The position numbers and the translations under genes are program-made. The notes below the pieces were generated by a model, which was not told the DNA's origin, ran no database searches, and saw nothing but the letters and a program-made list of their open reading frames with translations. Of a stretch of DNA of 33,954 nt, positions 7,834 to 14,652 are shown piece after piece. Source of the DNA: Deltaproteobacteria bacterium (GTDB lineage Bacteria > Desulfobacterota > DSM-4660 > Desulfatiglandales > Desulfatiglandaceae). The stretch's first letter is position 1, and each line of letters opens with the position of its first letter. The stretch is from assembly GCA_021737785.1 (NCBI GenBank), contig JAIPDI010000055.1, positions 1 through 33,954 on the forward strand, written 5' to 3'.

Positions 7834-7938
7834 TCATTTCTCCTTGAATTGGATCACAATCGCCCCGTCCTGGCGCAACGTAACCTTGACATAAGCGATT
7901 CCGACAGGCGTTTCAGGATGGTAGACATCGGATAAAAA
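7834..7938 (-). pseudogene. mqsR: mqsR toxin remnant (C-terminal end)
   Basis: The minus-strand frame directly upstream of mqsA reads DVYHPETPVGIAYVKV... and ends VIQFKEK, then stop. This matches the C-terminus of MqsR (E. coli: QDVYRP...VYLKITV...VSFKEK). The frame is closed by a TAA 3 codons before this segment and the N-terminal two thirds of the toxin, including the RNase core, are not recognisable upstream. The toxin gene is therefore deleted or eroded while the antitoxin is kept. Confidence 0.7.
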
Positions 7939-8180
7939 TTAACCTTATAGGGTAATTTAGTCAAGCTGATTCTGCCAGATCAGGCGATAATTTCACACCT
8001 CGCGAGGCACAAGGTTCATGGCTGGTGGCTCATCGCTTATAGATGAAGGGTCAATGGTCAAAGGTGAAAGCCCAAAGGCGTGTGGGTCAGGGCTCGCGGG
8101 CAATTGAAAGGCATCTTATTGAAACGCATCGTAATATCAAAGGAAATCGGTTCAGGCATTAGGGTCTCGGTCTCTCCTCC

Positions 8181-9326
8181 TCATGCCTGGCCAAAAAAGA
8201 GGTTGGCCGCATCCGTGAAAAAATCGGTGAGCCGGATAAAGCGTATCTTGTCCTCATAATAGGTCTCATCTCCGGCGTACAATAGGAACGCCCTGGCATC
8301 AGGGTATTCCTTGAGGAACGCCTTGAGGCCGGCAACATCTCCCTCCCTGACGCGACTTGCGCCGGTCACCTCAATGGCAAAGAAGGCCTTTTCTCCGTAA
8401 AGGATGAAGTCTACCTCGGCGTTATGCCCGGATCTCCAGTAGCGGATCGAATACCTTTTTCTGAGGTAGGCGTTCAAGGCGATCAGTTCCTGGAGGACCA
8501 GGGTTTCCAGGGCAGGCCCTATGGTTTCTCCATGGGCTTCTAATGGTCCGACAGGTCGCAACGCTCTGAAAAGGCCCGCATCGAAGAAATAGAACTTCGG
8601 GTGGGCCTGGGTCTTCCTCTTGGCCCGCTTTTGAAACACCGGAATACGGTACCCGATATGGAGGTCATCGAGGATTTCAAAATATCCCTCAACCGTCTTG
8701 CGGGGAACTGCACAATCCCTCGCCACAGTGGATACATTCAGTATGGAACCCTGGGAAAAGCTGGCGCTTTCCAAAAAGCGCGTGAAGGAGCCGATATTGC
8801 GTATGAGGCCTTCCTGCGAGATCTCTTCCTGCAAATAGACCTGAACATAGCTGTCAAGGAAATCCCTGGCGTCTTCCGCGGTATAAGCCAACGGAATGAG
8901 GCCATGATCCAAGGCCCTGCTCAAGTCAAAATCATTCTTCAGCTCTGCCGCTGTCAAAGGATACATCCTGAGGGTCAAAGCTCTCCCTCCCAGCAGGTTA
9001 ACGCCCCCCCGGCGAAGCTTCCGATTGCTCGAACCCGTCAGGATGAAACGCAATCCTCTTTTTTCGATAAGGCGATGGATTTCATCCAGTAAGGGAGGAA
9101 TCTTCTGGATTTCGTCAATAACGACCCAGTCCTGGAAACCATCCTGTATCATCCTTTCCAGCCGGTCAGGCTGCGCGGTCAGGCTATTAAAGGTGGATGC
9201 CTTCAGGAGATCCACAAACAGGGCCGAAGGGAACTGGTGCTGCACCCAAGTGGATTTTCCTGTTGACCGCGGTCCAAACAGGAAGAAAGAGGTGCTATCC
9301 GGGTATGATAGAATTCTGGTGTACAT
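8181..9326 (-). CDS. AAA-type ATPase with DUF4143 domain (COG1373)
   Basis: 381 residues. The N-terminal AAA domain has Walker A GPRSTGKST at 18-26, Walker B WVVIDEIQK at 67-75 and a sensor-like ILTGSSNRKLRR at 95-106. The C-terminal DUF4143 part carries a PD-(D/E)xK-type arrangement: GHNAEVDFIL at 300-309 followed by FAIEVTG at 316-322. Proteins of this group are common in bacteria and archaea, often near toxin-antitoxin genes, but their role is not settled. The ATG lies directly at the predicted transcription start, so the mRNA seems leaderless. The promoter and first codons are duplicated at 11792-11904. Single-gene transcription unit. Confidence 0.9.
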   Translation of the reverse strand: MYTRILSYPDSTSFFLFGPRSTGKSTWVQHQFPSALFVDLLKASTFNSLTAQPDRLERMIQDGFQDWVVIDEIQKIPPLLDEIHRLIEKRGLRFILTGSSNRKLRRGGVNLLGGRALTLRMYPLTAAELKNDFDLSRALDHGLIPLAYTAEDARDFLDSYVQVYLQEEISQEGLIRNIGSFTRFLESASFSQGSILNVSTVARDCAVPRKTVEGYFEILDDLHIGYRIPVFQKRAKRKTQAHPKFYFFDAGLFRALRPVGPLEAHGETIGPALETLVLQELIALNAYLRKRYSIRYWRSGHNAEVDFILYGEKAFFAIEVTGASRVREGDVAGLKAFLKEYPDARAFLLYAGDETYYEDKIRFIRLTDFFTDAANLFFGQA

Positions 9327-9409
9327 GTCGCCATTTTATACAAAAAAATGGCGGTGTCAATGCCATTATTCTTTGATCAGTTGAAATCGCTCTAATGTCA
9401 ACATGTTGT
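9297..9409. repeat. 113-bp direct repeat, copy 1 (promoter and 5' end of the DUF4143 gene)
   Basis: Nearly identical to 11792-11904, with about 8 mismatches in 113 positions by eye and no gaps. It spans the first ten codons of the DUF4143 ATPase, its promoter, and about 50 bases beyond. The two copies are in the same orientation and bracket both PIN/antitoxin pairs. Confidence 0.85.
9329..9360 (-). promoter_or_regulatory. promoter and palindromic operator of the DUF4143 gene
   Basis: On the minus strand TTGACA (9360-9355) and TAAAAT (9338-9333) are separated by 16 bases, and the ATG starts 7 bases after the -10. Inside lies a perfect dyad, CGCCATTTT and AAAATGGCG with a 7-base centre (9329-9353), overlapping the -10 and reaching to the -35. 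This is a good candidate for a repressor site. The start codon would be at +1, so no leader or ribosome binding site. Confidence 0.65.
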
Positions 9410-9925
9410 ATTCAAAAATGGAAATAGTAGGGAGGGATGTTGAACCGTCCTACTTCAGCGTTCAGTCCTCGTCTCTCCCGGCGATCCATTGGGTCAAATA
9501 GACATCTTCACCGCAAGTCGCTAAGGCCGCAAAGGAATCTGGCTTTATCGTTTGTGGCAGAGACAACCACAAACGACAATCCGCATGCCTCCGGCAGGGG
9601 ACAGACACTCACGTCCTCAGCGGACGTTGCGCCTTGAAGGACCACGCCGAAGCGTGGGGGTGGGCGGTTACCGAAAGAGGTTACCCTGTGGAGTTACTGG
9701 AATCAGGGGGTGATGATTTTGACCGGGGCAAGGGGGCCGGGAAAAGAACCATGGTCCCTCAGCATTATCCGGGAAGGCGCCAAGATGTAAAACAATCAAG
9801 AACAAACCCGATGGGTGTGTCAGGAAAAACTGAGACAAAAGGGATAAGAAACTGAACGACGCCCCCAAGATCTTCAGATTTCATCCCCTATTGGAAAGTC
9901 ACTGCAAATCGATCTTGCAGCCTTT
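9410..9925. other. gene-free stretch with small hairpins
   Basis: No convincing gene. Around 9500-9535 it has the degenerate 'ACCGCAAG...CGCTAAGG...CGCAAAGG' pattern common in intergenic repeats. At 9611-9627 ACGTCC pairs with GGACGT, and at 9642-9657 CCACGC pairs with GCGTGG around a CGAA tetraloop; just before them is GGGGACAGACAC, similar to ends of REP-type elements. A direct GGTTACC repeat follows at about 9667-9685. This could be a REP-like pair or a structured RNA. Confidence 0.4.
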
Positions 9926-10372
9926 TCAGTCCGGCGTGCAGGAGGGAACAGCATCAGCATCTCTTCTTGCAACAAACTGGTCTATAAACTGCTTGGGCGA
10001 TACGATCATGCATCCCATCCTGGCCTTCTCAGGATAATGCTTGAGATTGCCGGTGATCAAGGGAACCCCTTCGGTCAGGGCGGTTTCAAGAAAGGGGATG
10101 TCGCCTGGGTCAGGGATGTCATGGGCCACGACGCACGACAACGTATAATAGGAATTTCTGACCAGATACTCGATCACATTTTCGCGTTCGGATTTCCCGA
10201 AATATCGGAGGAAATACTCTCTGCGAAGGACGTCCGTATATTCGCTCAGAATTCTATCATCGACAACAAGTTGTAATGCACCGGATCTCAATAGATCGAC
10301 AATCTTCCCGGGTGGGCCGGAGGGATTCAGCATGCCGGAAATCAACACGTTGGTATCGAGGACGATCTTCAT
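9926..10372 (-). CDS. PIN-domain toxin (COG1569 type)
   Basis: 148 residues beginning MKIVLDTNVLISGML, the typical first strand and first catalytic Asp (D6) of PIN_3/COG1569 putative toxins. A second acidic residue lies in ILSEYTDVL (E44), and the later pair is in DIPDPGDIPFLETA and PLITGNLKHYP. PIN toxins are Mg-dependent RNases. The ATG overlaps the antitoxin stop (ATGA), so translation is coupled and the antitoxin is made first. The C-terminal tail (about residues 133-148, containing two Cys-poor charged stretches) extends past the usual domain end. RNA target unknown. Confidence 0.85.
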   Translation of the reverse strand: MKIVLDTNVLISGMLNPSGPPGKIVDLLRSGALQLVVDDRILSEYTDVLRREYFLRYFGKSERENVIEYLVRNSYYTLSCVVAHDIPDPGDIPFLETALTEGVPLITGNLKHYPEKARMGCMIVSPKQFIDQFVARRDADAVPSCTPD

Positions 10373-10647
10373 TTTAGGCCACGATCCCTTCGGCTCTTGA
10401 TAATTTCATCCTCAATGACGCCCGGACCCGGTGGGCTTGGAACCGCCTTTTTTCGTGCCTCCATAACTGCTGCGGAGAACAAGGCCCGCCGTATCTCAGC
10501 AAGGGATCCTTCCACGTTTTCCGGCGGAATTCCAATCAGCAGAGCAAATGGCTGACCGTCCTTTGTCAGGATCAATTCCCGTTCCTTTGCCAGGCGTTCC
10601 CGTAATGAACGGGTCTTTTTAAGATCTTTCACTGCCAGATAGTTCAT
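10369..10647 (-). CDS. antitoxin of the PIN toxin (Phd/YefM-like)
   Basis: 92 residues. The N-terminal part LAVKDLKKTRSLRERL...ELILTKDGQPFALLIGI is the Phd/YefM-type antitoxin fold that binds DNA and pairs with PIN or RelE toxins; the C-terminal part (SAAVMEARKKAVPSPPGPGV...RRDRGL) is the flexible toxin-binding tail. AAAGGAGATAATC precedes the ATG. First gene of a bicistronic operon with the PIN toxin and under a strong promoter with a palindrome at the start site, as expected for autorepression. Confidence 0.8.
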   Translation of the reverse strand: MNYLAVKDLKKTRSLRERLAKERELILTKDGQPFALLIGIPPENVEGSLAEIRRALFSAAVMEARKKAVPSPPGPGVIEDEIIKSRRDRGLK

Positions 10648-10665
10648 GATTATCTCCTTTTGATC

Positions 10666-10709
10666 ATATAATTATATTATTTTATAGGGCATACTTTTGG
10701 AAATGTAAA
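10666..10709 (-). promoter_or_regulatory. promoter and palindrome of PIN/antitoxin pair 1
   Basis: On the minus strand TTTACA (10709-10704), a 17-base spacer and TATAAA (10686-10681) form a near-consensus sigma-70 promoter. The perfect 12-base palindrome ATATAATTATAT at 10666-10677 covers the predicted start site and is a candidate antitoxin operator. A 25-30 base leader with a Shine-Dalgarno follows. Confidence 0.65.
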
Positions 10710-10857
10710 CAGGAAATCTTAGCAGGGAGCTGCCGCGGTGAAAAAATACCAACAACGGGTTCATGGGGGAGGCGCTAAGAACCTGAAGTTGTTTATGTTT
10801 CGCGGGAAACCTCTTTTCAATCCTGATATCGGAATTCCAGGAGCGCCGGCGTTCCGC

Positions 10858-10891
10858 TTGACAAATTGAATTTTAACACGTACAATTGTAC
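10858..10891 (+). promoter_or_regulatory. promoter and palindromic operator of PIN/antitoxin pair 2
   Basis: TTGACA at 10858-10863, exactly 17 bases, then TACAAT at 10881-10886. The -10 lies inside the perfect palindrome GTACAATTGTAC (10880-10891). The toxin ATG begins 8 bases after the -10, at the expected +1, so the transcript should be leaderless. Confidence 0.75.
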
Positions 10892-10893
10892 CC

Positions 10894-11283
10894 ATGAAAA
10901 TAATCGCCGACACAAATACATTTATAGCCGTTGCCTTAAACGAGCCGGAAAAGGTCAAAATAATTCAACTTACTGAAGGACATGAATTGATTGCGCCTGA
11001 TGTTTTACCGTTTGAAATTGGGAACGCCCTAACGGCAATGATGAAAAAAGGCACCTTGAAAAAAGAGGAGGTTGCATCGGCGTGGGAGATTGTTCAACAA
11101 ATACCGGTTGATCTGAGGCCTACTGATATAAAATCGGCCTTGAGTCTTGCCATTAAATTTAACCTTTATGCATACGATGCATATTTTTTGAAATGCGCTG
11201 AAAACCTCCATAGCCCACTACTTACGCTTGACCATGGAATGCAAAGAGTAGCTCGGGAGATGGGCATCACGATTTTGGAGTAA
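10894..11283 (+). CDS. PIN-domain protein, probable VapC-type toxin
   Basis: 129 residues starting MKIIADTNTFIAVAL, with D6 as first PIN acid, a central E in LPFEIGNALTAM (about 41), D in YAYDAYFL and D in LLTLDHGM near the C-terminus: the four-acid PIN set. The same-strand gene 7 bases downstream encodes a Phd/YefM-like antitoxin, so the toxin is first in the operon, the reverse of the usual order. There is no ribosome binding site; the start codon appears to be the first transcribed base. Predicted RNase; target unknown. Confidence 0.8.
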   Translation: MKIIADTNTFIAVALNEPEKVKIIQLTEGHELIAPDVLPFEIGNALTAMMKKGTLKKEEVASAWEIVQQIPVDLRPTDIKSALSLAIKFNLYAYDAYFLKCAENLHSPLLTLDHGMQRVAREMGITILE

Positions 11284-11290
11284 ATTAATC

Positions 11291-11533
11291 ATGAAAGTCT
11301 ATACTTATTCTGAAGCAAGACAGCGTCTTGCGGAGGTTCTTAATATTGCCAGAAATGAGGAGGTCGTTATCAAAAGGAGAGGCGGTGAAACCTTTTCTAT
11401 CGTTTATCGGAAAAGCAAAAAGTCACCGTTTGATGTTCCAGGAATTAAGACCAAAGCAACCACAAAAGATATTGTTGCGGCGGTCAGGGAATCCAGGGAG
11501 CGGTTTGCCGAATCGGGTAGCCAGGGATTTTAG
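11291..11533 (+). CDS. Phd/YefM-like antitoxin
   Basis: 80 residues starting MKVYTYSEARQRLAEVLNIARNEEVVIKRRGGETFSIV, the canonical Phd/YefM N-terminal DNA-binding and dimerisation domain. The tail (DVPGIKTKATTKDIVAAVRESRERF) is the likely toxin-binding part. It follows the PIN toxin gene by 7 bases, with GGAG 10 bases before the ATG. In reverse-order pairs the antitoxin usually needs its own or stronger translation; here it has the only ribosome binding site in the operon. Confidence 0.8.
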   Translation: MKVYTYSEARQRLAEVLNIARNEEVVIKRRGGETFSIVYRKSKKSPFDVPGIKTKATTKDIVAAVRESRERFAESGSQGF

Positions 11534-11585
11534 CCCCCCAGCCCGCCAAGTGTAAGAATGTCCTGATCCTTCCCGCTTCAACTGT

Positions 11586-11663
11586 AACCATCCCAGCCCT
11601 TAAGGGATTCCGATGGATGTAGCAGGAAAGCCTCAGTAAATACGTATCGTTTTCAACAGGCAT
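11586..11663 (-). pseudogene. REP-associated tyrosine transposase remnant
   Basis: A minus-strand frame reads VENDTYLLRLSCYIHRNP and LRAGMV, the strongly conserved segment of Y1/REP-associated transposases (usual form: DEYLLELSRYIHLNPVRAGMV). The similarity stops on both sides; the HUH motif and catalytic Tyr regions are absent. The frame continues without similarity into the antitoxin gene. A small relic of RAYT activity. Confidence 0.7.
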
Positions 11664-11770
11664 GCTTTTGGAAAGGTTGGCGATAATTTGTTCGCAGGAG
11701 GACATGTTAGTTATTGTTCATCAATGTGAAGACATATCAATGTGATACTGATCCGCCATTTCTCCGATCA

Positions 11771-11821
11771 CATCCAAAAAAAAGACACTCCATCCGGGTA
11801 TGATATAATTCTGGTGTACAT
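11771..11821 (-). pseudogene. 5' stub of a second DUF4143 ATPase gene
   Basis: The minus strand reads MYTRIISYPDGVSFFL from a start embedded in the same promoter/operator as the intact gene at 9326 (MYTRILSYPDSTSFFL). Similarity ends before the Walker A motif and the frame runs into unrelated sequence with an early stop. It is a duplicated gene reduced to its first 15 or so codons. Confidence 0.7.
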
Positions 11822-11904
11822 GTCGCCATTTTATATAAAAAAATGGCGGTATCAATGCCATTATTCTTTGATCAGTTGAAATCGCTTTAATTCTAACAGG
11901 TTGT
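11792..11904. repeat. 113-bp direct repeat, copy 2 with conserved operator
   Basis: Second copy of 9297-9409. The dyad CGCCATTTT, 7 bases, AAAATGGCG is kept perfectly at 11824-11848, while the -35 has drifted from TTGACA to TTGATA and the dyad centre has one change. From 11905 to 12116 I see nothing recognisable. Confidence 0.85.
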
Positions 11905-12116
11905 CCTGTTAGTGGCTGTGTGTGAGAAGTCCGGATGGTGACTGTTGGCCGGATGGGGAAGGTTGCTTTTTACAGTCAAGGGGATGGAATCGCTTCAGGC
12001 AGGATACTCGCTGAACCGGAAAGTAGAAATAGGTATCGGGGAACGATGCAGGGCAAATAACCACTTCTCAGGCCCTCGCCTTCATTAATTTGGACTGACT
12101 GGGTACAAATGCCCCC

Positions 12117-12242
12117 TCAAGTATTCTTAAACCAGTCGCCATCTACTTCCACGCTTTCGACCATCTCGGCCCTTATGCCGAGGCGAAGCTCCTTGAGTTT
12201 GTTTGCCAGTTGATCTCCATCCATGAGATCAATGAGAATTCC
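12117..12242 (-). pseudogene. mrr: Mrr-type restriction endonuclease C-terminal fragment
   Basis: The minus strand reads ILIDLMDGDQLANKLKE, LRLGIRAEMVESVEV, then DGDWF and a stop. This resembles the end of Mrr-family endonucleases (typically KIVLIDGERLAELM...GVGV...YEIKKIDEDFF). Only the last 40 or so residues remain; the 5' side is cut exactly at the motif GGGTCAGATCT (12243-12253), and the catalytic domain is missing. The call rests on a short match and is moderate. Confidence 0.55.
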
Positions 12243-12335
12243 GGGTCAGATCTTGTTTTGTGAATTAGACAGCAACGCCTGATCACTCTTATCGCTCAAA
12301 GGGCAGGAGTCTGGAAGCGACATCGCTATTTTACG

Positions 12336-12378
12336 TTGACGAGGGCATGGTGTGTATGCAAAATAGAAACTATACACA
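12336..12378 (+). promoter_or_regulatory. putative vapBC promoter and inverted repeat
   Basis: TTGACG (12336-12341) and CAAAAT (12359-12364) are 17 bases apart. TGTGTAT (12351-12357) and ATACACA (12372-12378) form a perfect 7-bp inverted repeat around the -10 with a 14-base centre. Position and symmetry fit a ribbon-helix-helix VapB operator. Confidence 0.55.
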
Positions 12379-12398
12379 TCACTTCCATGGAGGCCCCC

Positions 12399-12593
12399 AT
12401 GAGAACCAATATTGTTATAGATGACGATCTGATGAATGAAGCGATGGTGCTCAGCAGGCTTCAGACCAAGAAGTCGGTCGTTGAAACCGGTTTGAGGCTG
12501 TTGATCCAGATCAAGAAGCAGGAGCGGATCAGGGATCTGCGCGGCAAATTGAAATGGGACGGTGACCTTGATGCCATGAGGTCCGATCAATGA
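12399..12593 (+). CDS. vapB: VapB-family antitoxin
   Basis: 64 residues from the ATG preceded by GGAGG (spacing 5). MRTNIVIDDDLMNEAMVLS is the classical VapB ribbon-helix-helix opening (beta strand then helix), followed by TKKSVVETGLRLLI as second helix and a C-terminal toxin-binding tail (LRGKLKWDGDLDAMR). It overlaps the toxin gene by 4 bases (ATGA). A longer upstream in-frame reading lacks the pattern. Confidence 0.9.
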   Translation: MRTNIVIDDDLMNEAMVLSRLQTKKSVVETGLRLLIQIKKQERIRDLRGKLKWDGDLDAMRSDQ

Positions 12594-12988
12594 TCCTGGT
12601 CGACTCATCCGTCTGGATCGACTATTTCAACGGTGAATCCACATGGCAGACGGATCTGCTGAATGCCTATCTCTCAGCCATTCCCATCGTCATGGGCGAT
12701 CTGATTTTGACAGAGGTCCTCCAGGGATTCAGGTCTGATAAGGACTTTGACACGGCAAAGACCTTTTTAGATGCCCTCCCGTTTCGTAAAATGGGGGGCT
12801 ATCAGGTAGCCGTACAAAGCGCCCTAAACTACAGGAAGCTTCGAAAGATGGGGATTACCGTGCGGAAGACAATGGATGTCATTATCGCGACGTTTTGCAT
12901 CATCGAGGGATTGACATTGCTCCATGATGATCGTGATTTTGAGCCCATCGCATCCCGGTTTCCTTTAAGTACTTGTAAGCCCGAATGA
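12590..12988 (+). CDS. vapC: VapC-family PIN RNase toxin
   Basis: 132 residues starting MILVDSSVWIDYFNG, the VapC signature with D5 as first catalytic acid. E42 (LILTEVLQGF), D98 in TMDVIIATFC and D117 in LLHDDRDF complete the site. Coupled to vapB by an ATGA overlap. Third PIN toxin in 3 kb, each of a different subfamily judged by sequence. Followed by a short GC-rich hairpin (GGCCGCTGCCGG at about 12990) without a clear T-run. Confidence 0.9.
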   Translation: MILVDSSVWIDYFNGESTWQTDLLNAYLSAIPIVMGDLILTEVLQGFRSDKDFDTAKTFLDALPFRKMGGYQVAVQSALNYRKLRKMGITVRKTMDVIIATFCIIEGLTLLHDDRDFEPIASRFPLSTCKPE

Positions 12989-13146
12989 GCCGGCCGCTGC
13001 CGGTCCTCTAAAGAATCGTCCTCTGCTCATGGATGATAGCTGATGCCGCATGGGCAGTTGTGGGGGATAATGGCGCAACTGATTGGGGTGGCCCTGTATG
13101 AAGATTTTCGGTCGAAGGGAGTCGCTTTCGACCCCCCGGGGGCATG

Positions 13147-14301
13147 CTAGGAAAGGGCCTGATCGAAATCCGCGATCATGTCCTCTGTGGATTCGAGCCC
13201 CACGGACAGGCGGATCAGGCTGTCGGAGATCCCGAGGGCCTTCCGGTCCTCGGGCGCCATTCCGGCATGGGAGGTGGCGGCCGGACGGGTGATGAGGGCC
13301 TCCACCCCGCCGAGGCTCGGTGCACAGATGGGGAGGGTGACCCGCTCTATGAACTGCTCCGCGGCCTCCAGCCCGCCCCTGATCTCAAAGCTCATCATCC
13401 CGCCGAAGCCTTCAAACAGATCTGATGCACGGGCATGCCCCGGGTGCGTATCGAGCCCTGGGTAATTGACCATCTCAACGGATGGATGGGCCTGAAGGAA
13501 CCGGGCGATCGCAAGGGCGCTCTCGTTCTGATACTGCATCCTCACGGCCAGGGTCTTCATCCCGCGATGGAGGAGGAAGCAGGCATGGGGGTCCAGGGAG
13601 CCGCCCAAGTGGGCCAGTTTGTGGGCGATCCGTTCGATCATGCTGGAAGGGCCGATCACTGCGCCGGCCACGATGTCCGAATGCCCGTTTAAGTACTTGG
13701 AGCAGCTGTGGAGGGAGAGATCAAACCCCCAGTCCAGGGGCCTGAAATTGACCGGGCTGGCAAAGGTGTTGTCAATCAGGGACACGATCCCCGATGCCTT
13801 GGCAAACCGCACCACCGCCTTCAGGTCCGCCACCTGGAGGAGGGGGTTGGTCATGGTCTCCACATAGATGGCCCTGGTGGTGGGCCTCAGTTTGGACTGC
13901 CAGGAGTCCGGGTCATTCCCATCGATGAAATCGAATGAGATCCCGAGCAAAGGAAGGTCGGTGGTGATGAAATCGTGGGTCCCGCCATAGAGGCAGTCTT
14001 GGGCCAGGAGGTGATCCCCCGATGACAGAATGGTGAGGAGCGTTGTGGAGATGGCGGCCATGCCGCTGGCGGTTACCAGCCCGGCCTCTCCGTTTTCGCA
14101 GGCGGCCAGCTTCTGATGGAGGGCCACGTGATTCGGGGTGTTGTTGAGGCGGATGTACTTGAGATCAAAGTAGCCGGGTTCGCCAAGGGCCTCGAAGGTG
14201 GATGACTGGAACACCGGGAGGCTGACGGCCCCGCAGATGCGCGGGTCGGGCTCGCCGGCATGGATGAGTTTGGTCTCGAGATGCCTGTAGGTTCGGGTCA
14301 T
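13147..14301 (-). CDS. Cys/Met-metabolism PLP enzyme (cystathionine gamma-synthase/beta-lyase family)
   Basis: 384 residues, the usual family length. The PLP lysine is K202 in SLHSCSKYLNGHSD; D177 in LIDNTFASP binds the pyridine nitrogen; the glycine-rich phosphate site is VTASGMAAIS at 77-86; and SLGGVEALITRPA is the typical C-terminal substrate-binding loop. The usual Y-x-R...NPT motif appears as YIRLNNTPN at 49-57. Family members make or break cystathionine or homocysteine-type thioethers; which one cannot be told from these motifs. GGAAGGAG precedes the ATG. No riboswitch is visible in the short leader. Monocistronic. Confidence 0.88.
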   Translation of the reverse strand: MTRTYRHLETKLIHAGEPDPRICGAVSLPVFQSSTFEALGEPGYFDLKYIRLNNTPNHVALHQKLAACENGEAGLVTASGMAAISTTLLTILSSGDHLLAQDCLYGGTHDFITTDLPLLGISFDFIDGNDPDSWQSKLRPTTRAIYVETMTNPLLQVADLKAVVRFAKASGIVSLIDNTFASPVNFRPLDWGFDLSLHSCSKYLNGHSDIVAGAVIGPSSMIERIAHKLAHLGGSLDPHACFLLHRGMKTLAVRMQYQNESALAIARFLQAHPSVEMVNYPGLDTHPGHARASDLFEGFGGMMSFEIRGGLEAAEQFIERVTLPICAPSLGGVEALITRPAATSHAGMAPEDRKALGISDSLIRLSVGLESTEDMIADFDQALS

Positions 14302-14353
14302 GGGGTGCTCCTTCCGAATGGCGCATGATTGAAAATTCGAAAGCCTCTCCTTT

Positions 14354-14566
14354 ATGGATTCCCTCCCCCTCGATGCAATAAAGCTCAGCCTCGGGGTCCG
14401 GGTCTATCCGAATACCCCGCTGGCGCACAGGGCCATTGAAGAGGGCCGGATCGCTCAAACAAGCGATCTCCTGTTTCCCCGGTTTTATATGGCAGAGGGG
14501 CTCTATCCCTGGCTTCGAGAGACCATAGACGCCCTCATATCGGAGCGACCCCACTGGATCTGTTAA
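14354..14566 (+). pseudogene. radical-SAM protein C-terminal remnant
   Basis: About 70 codons reading IKLSLGVRVYPNTPLAHRAIE and DLLFPRFYMAEGL, which is the C-terminal region of B12-binding radical-SAM proteins (pattern: G-R-x-Y-P-x-T-x-L ... D-L-L-x-P-x-F-Y). The Fe-S-binding CxxxCxxC region is absent and the frame is closed a few codons upstream, next to the divergent PLP enzyme gene. It has no ribosome binding site. A relic of a lost gene. Confidence 0.6.
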
Positions 14567-14652
14567 GCAGAACAAAACGCCTGCAGGTGACCATTGGGGA
14601 TATCAAAGCCTGCGCCAGGGATGTCGTAGATCTGGTTGCCGCTGAGGAAGTA

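Noticed and set aside
9634-9855. 73-codon plus-strand open frame
   Set aside because: Starts at TTG without ribosome binding site, overlaps the hairpin cluster and has low-complexity, non-protein-like sequence.
12246-12608. 120-codon minus-strand frame over the vapB region
   Set aside because: Antisense to vapB and its operator; no ribosome binding site and no protein pattern.
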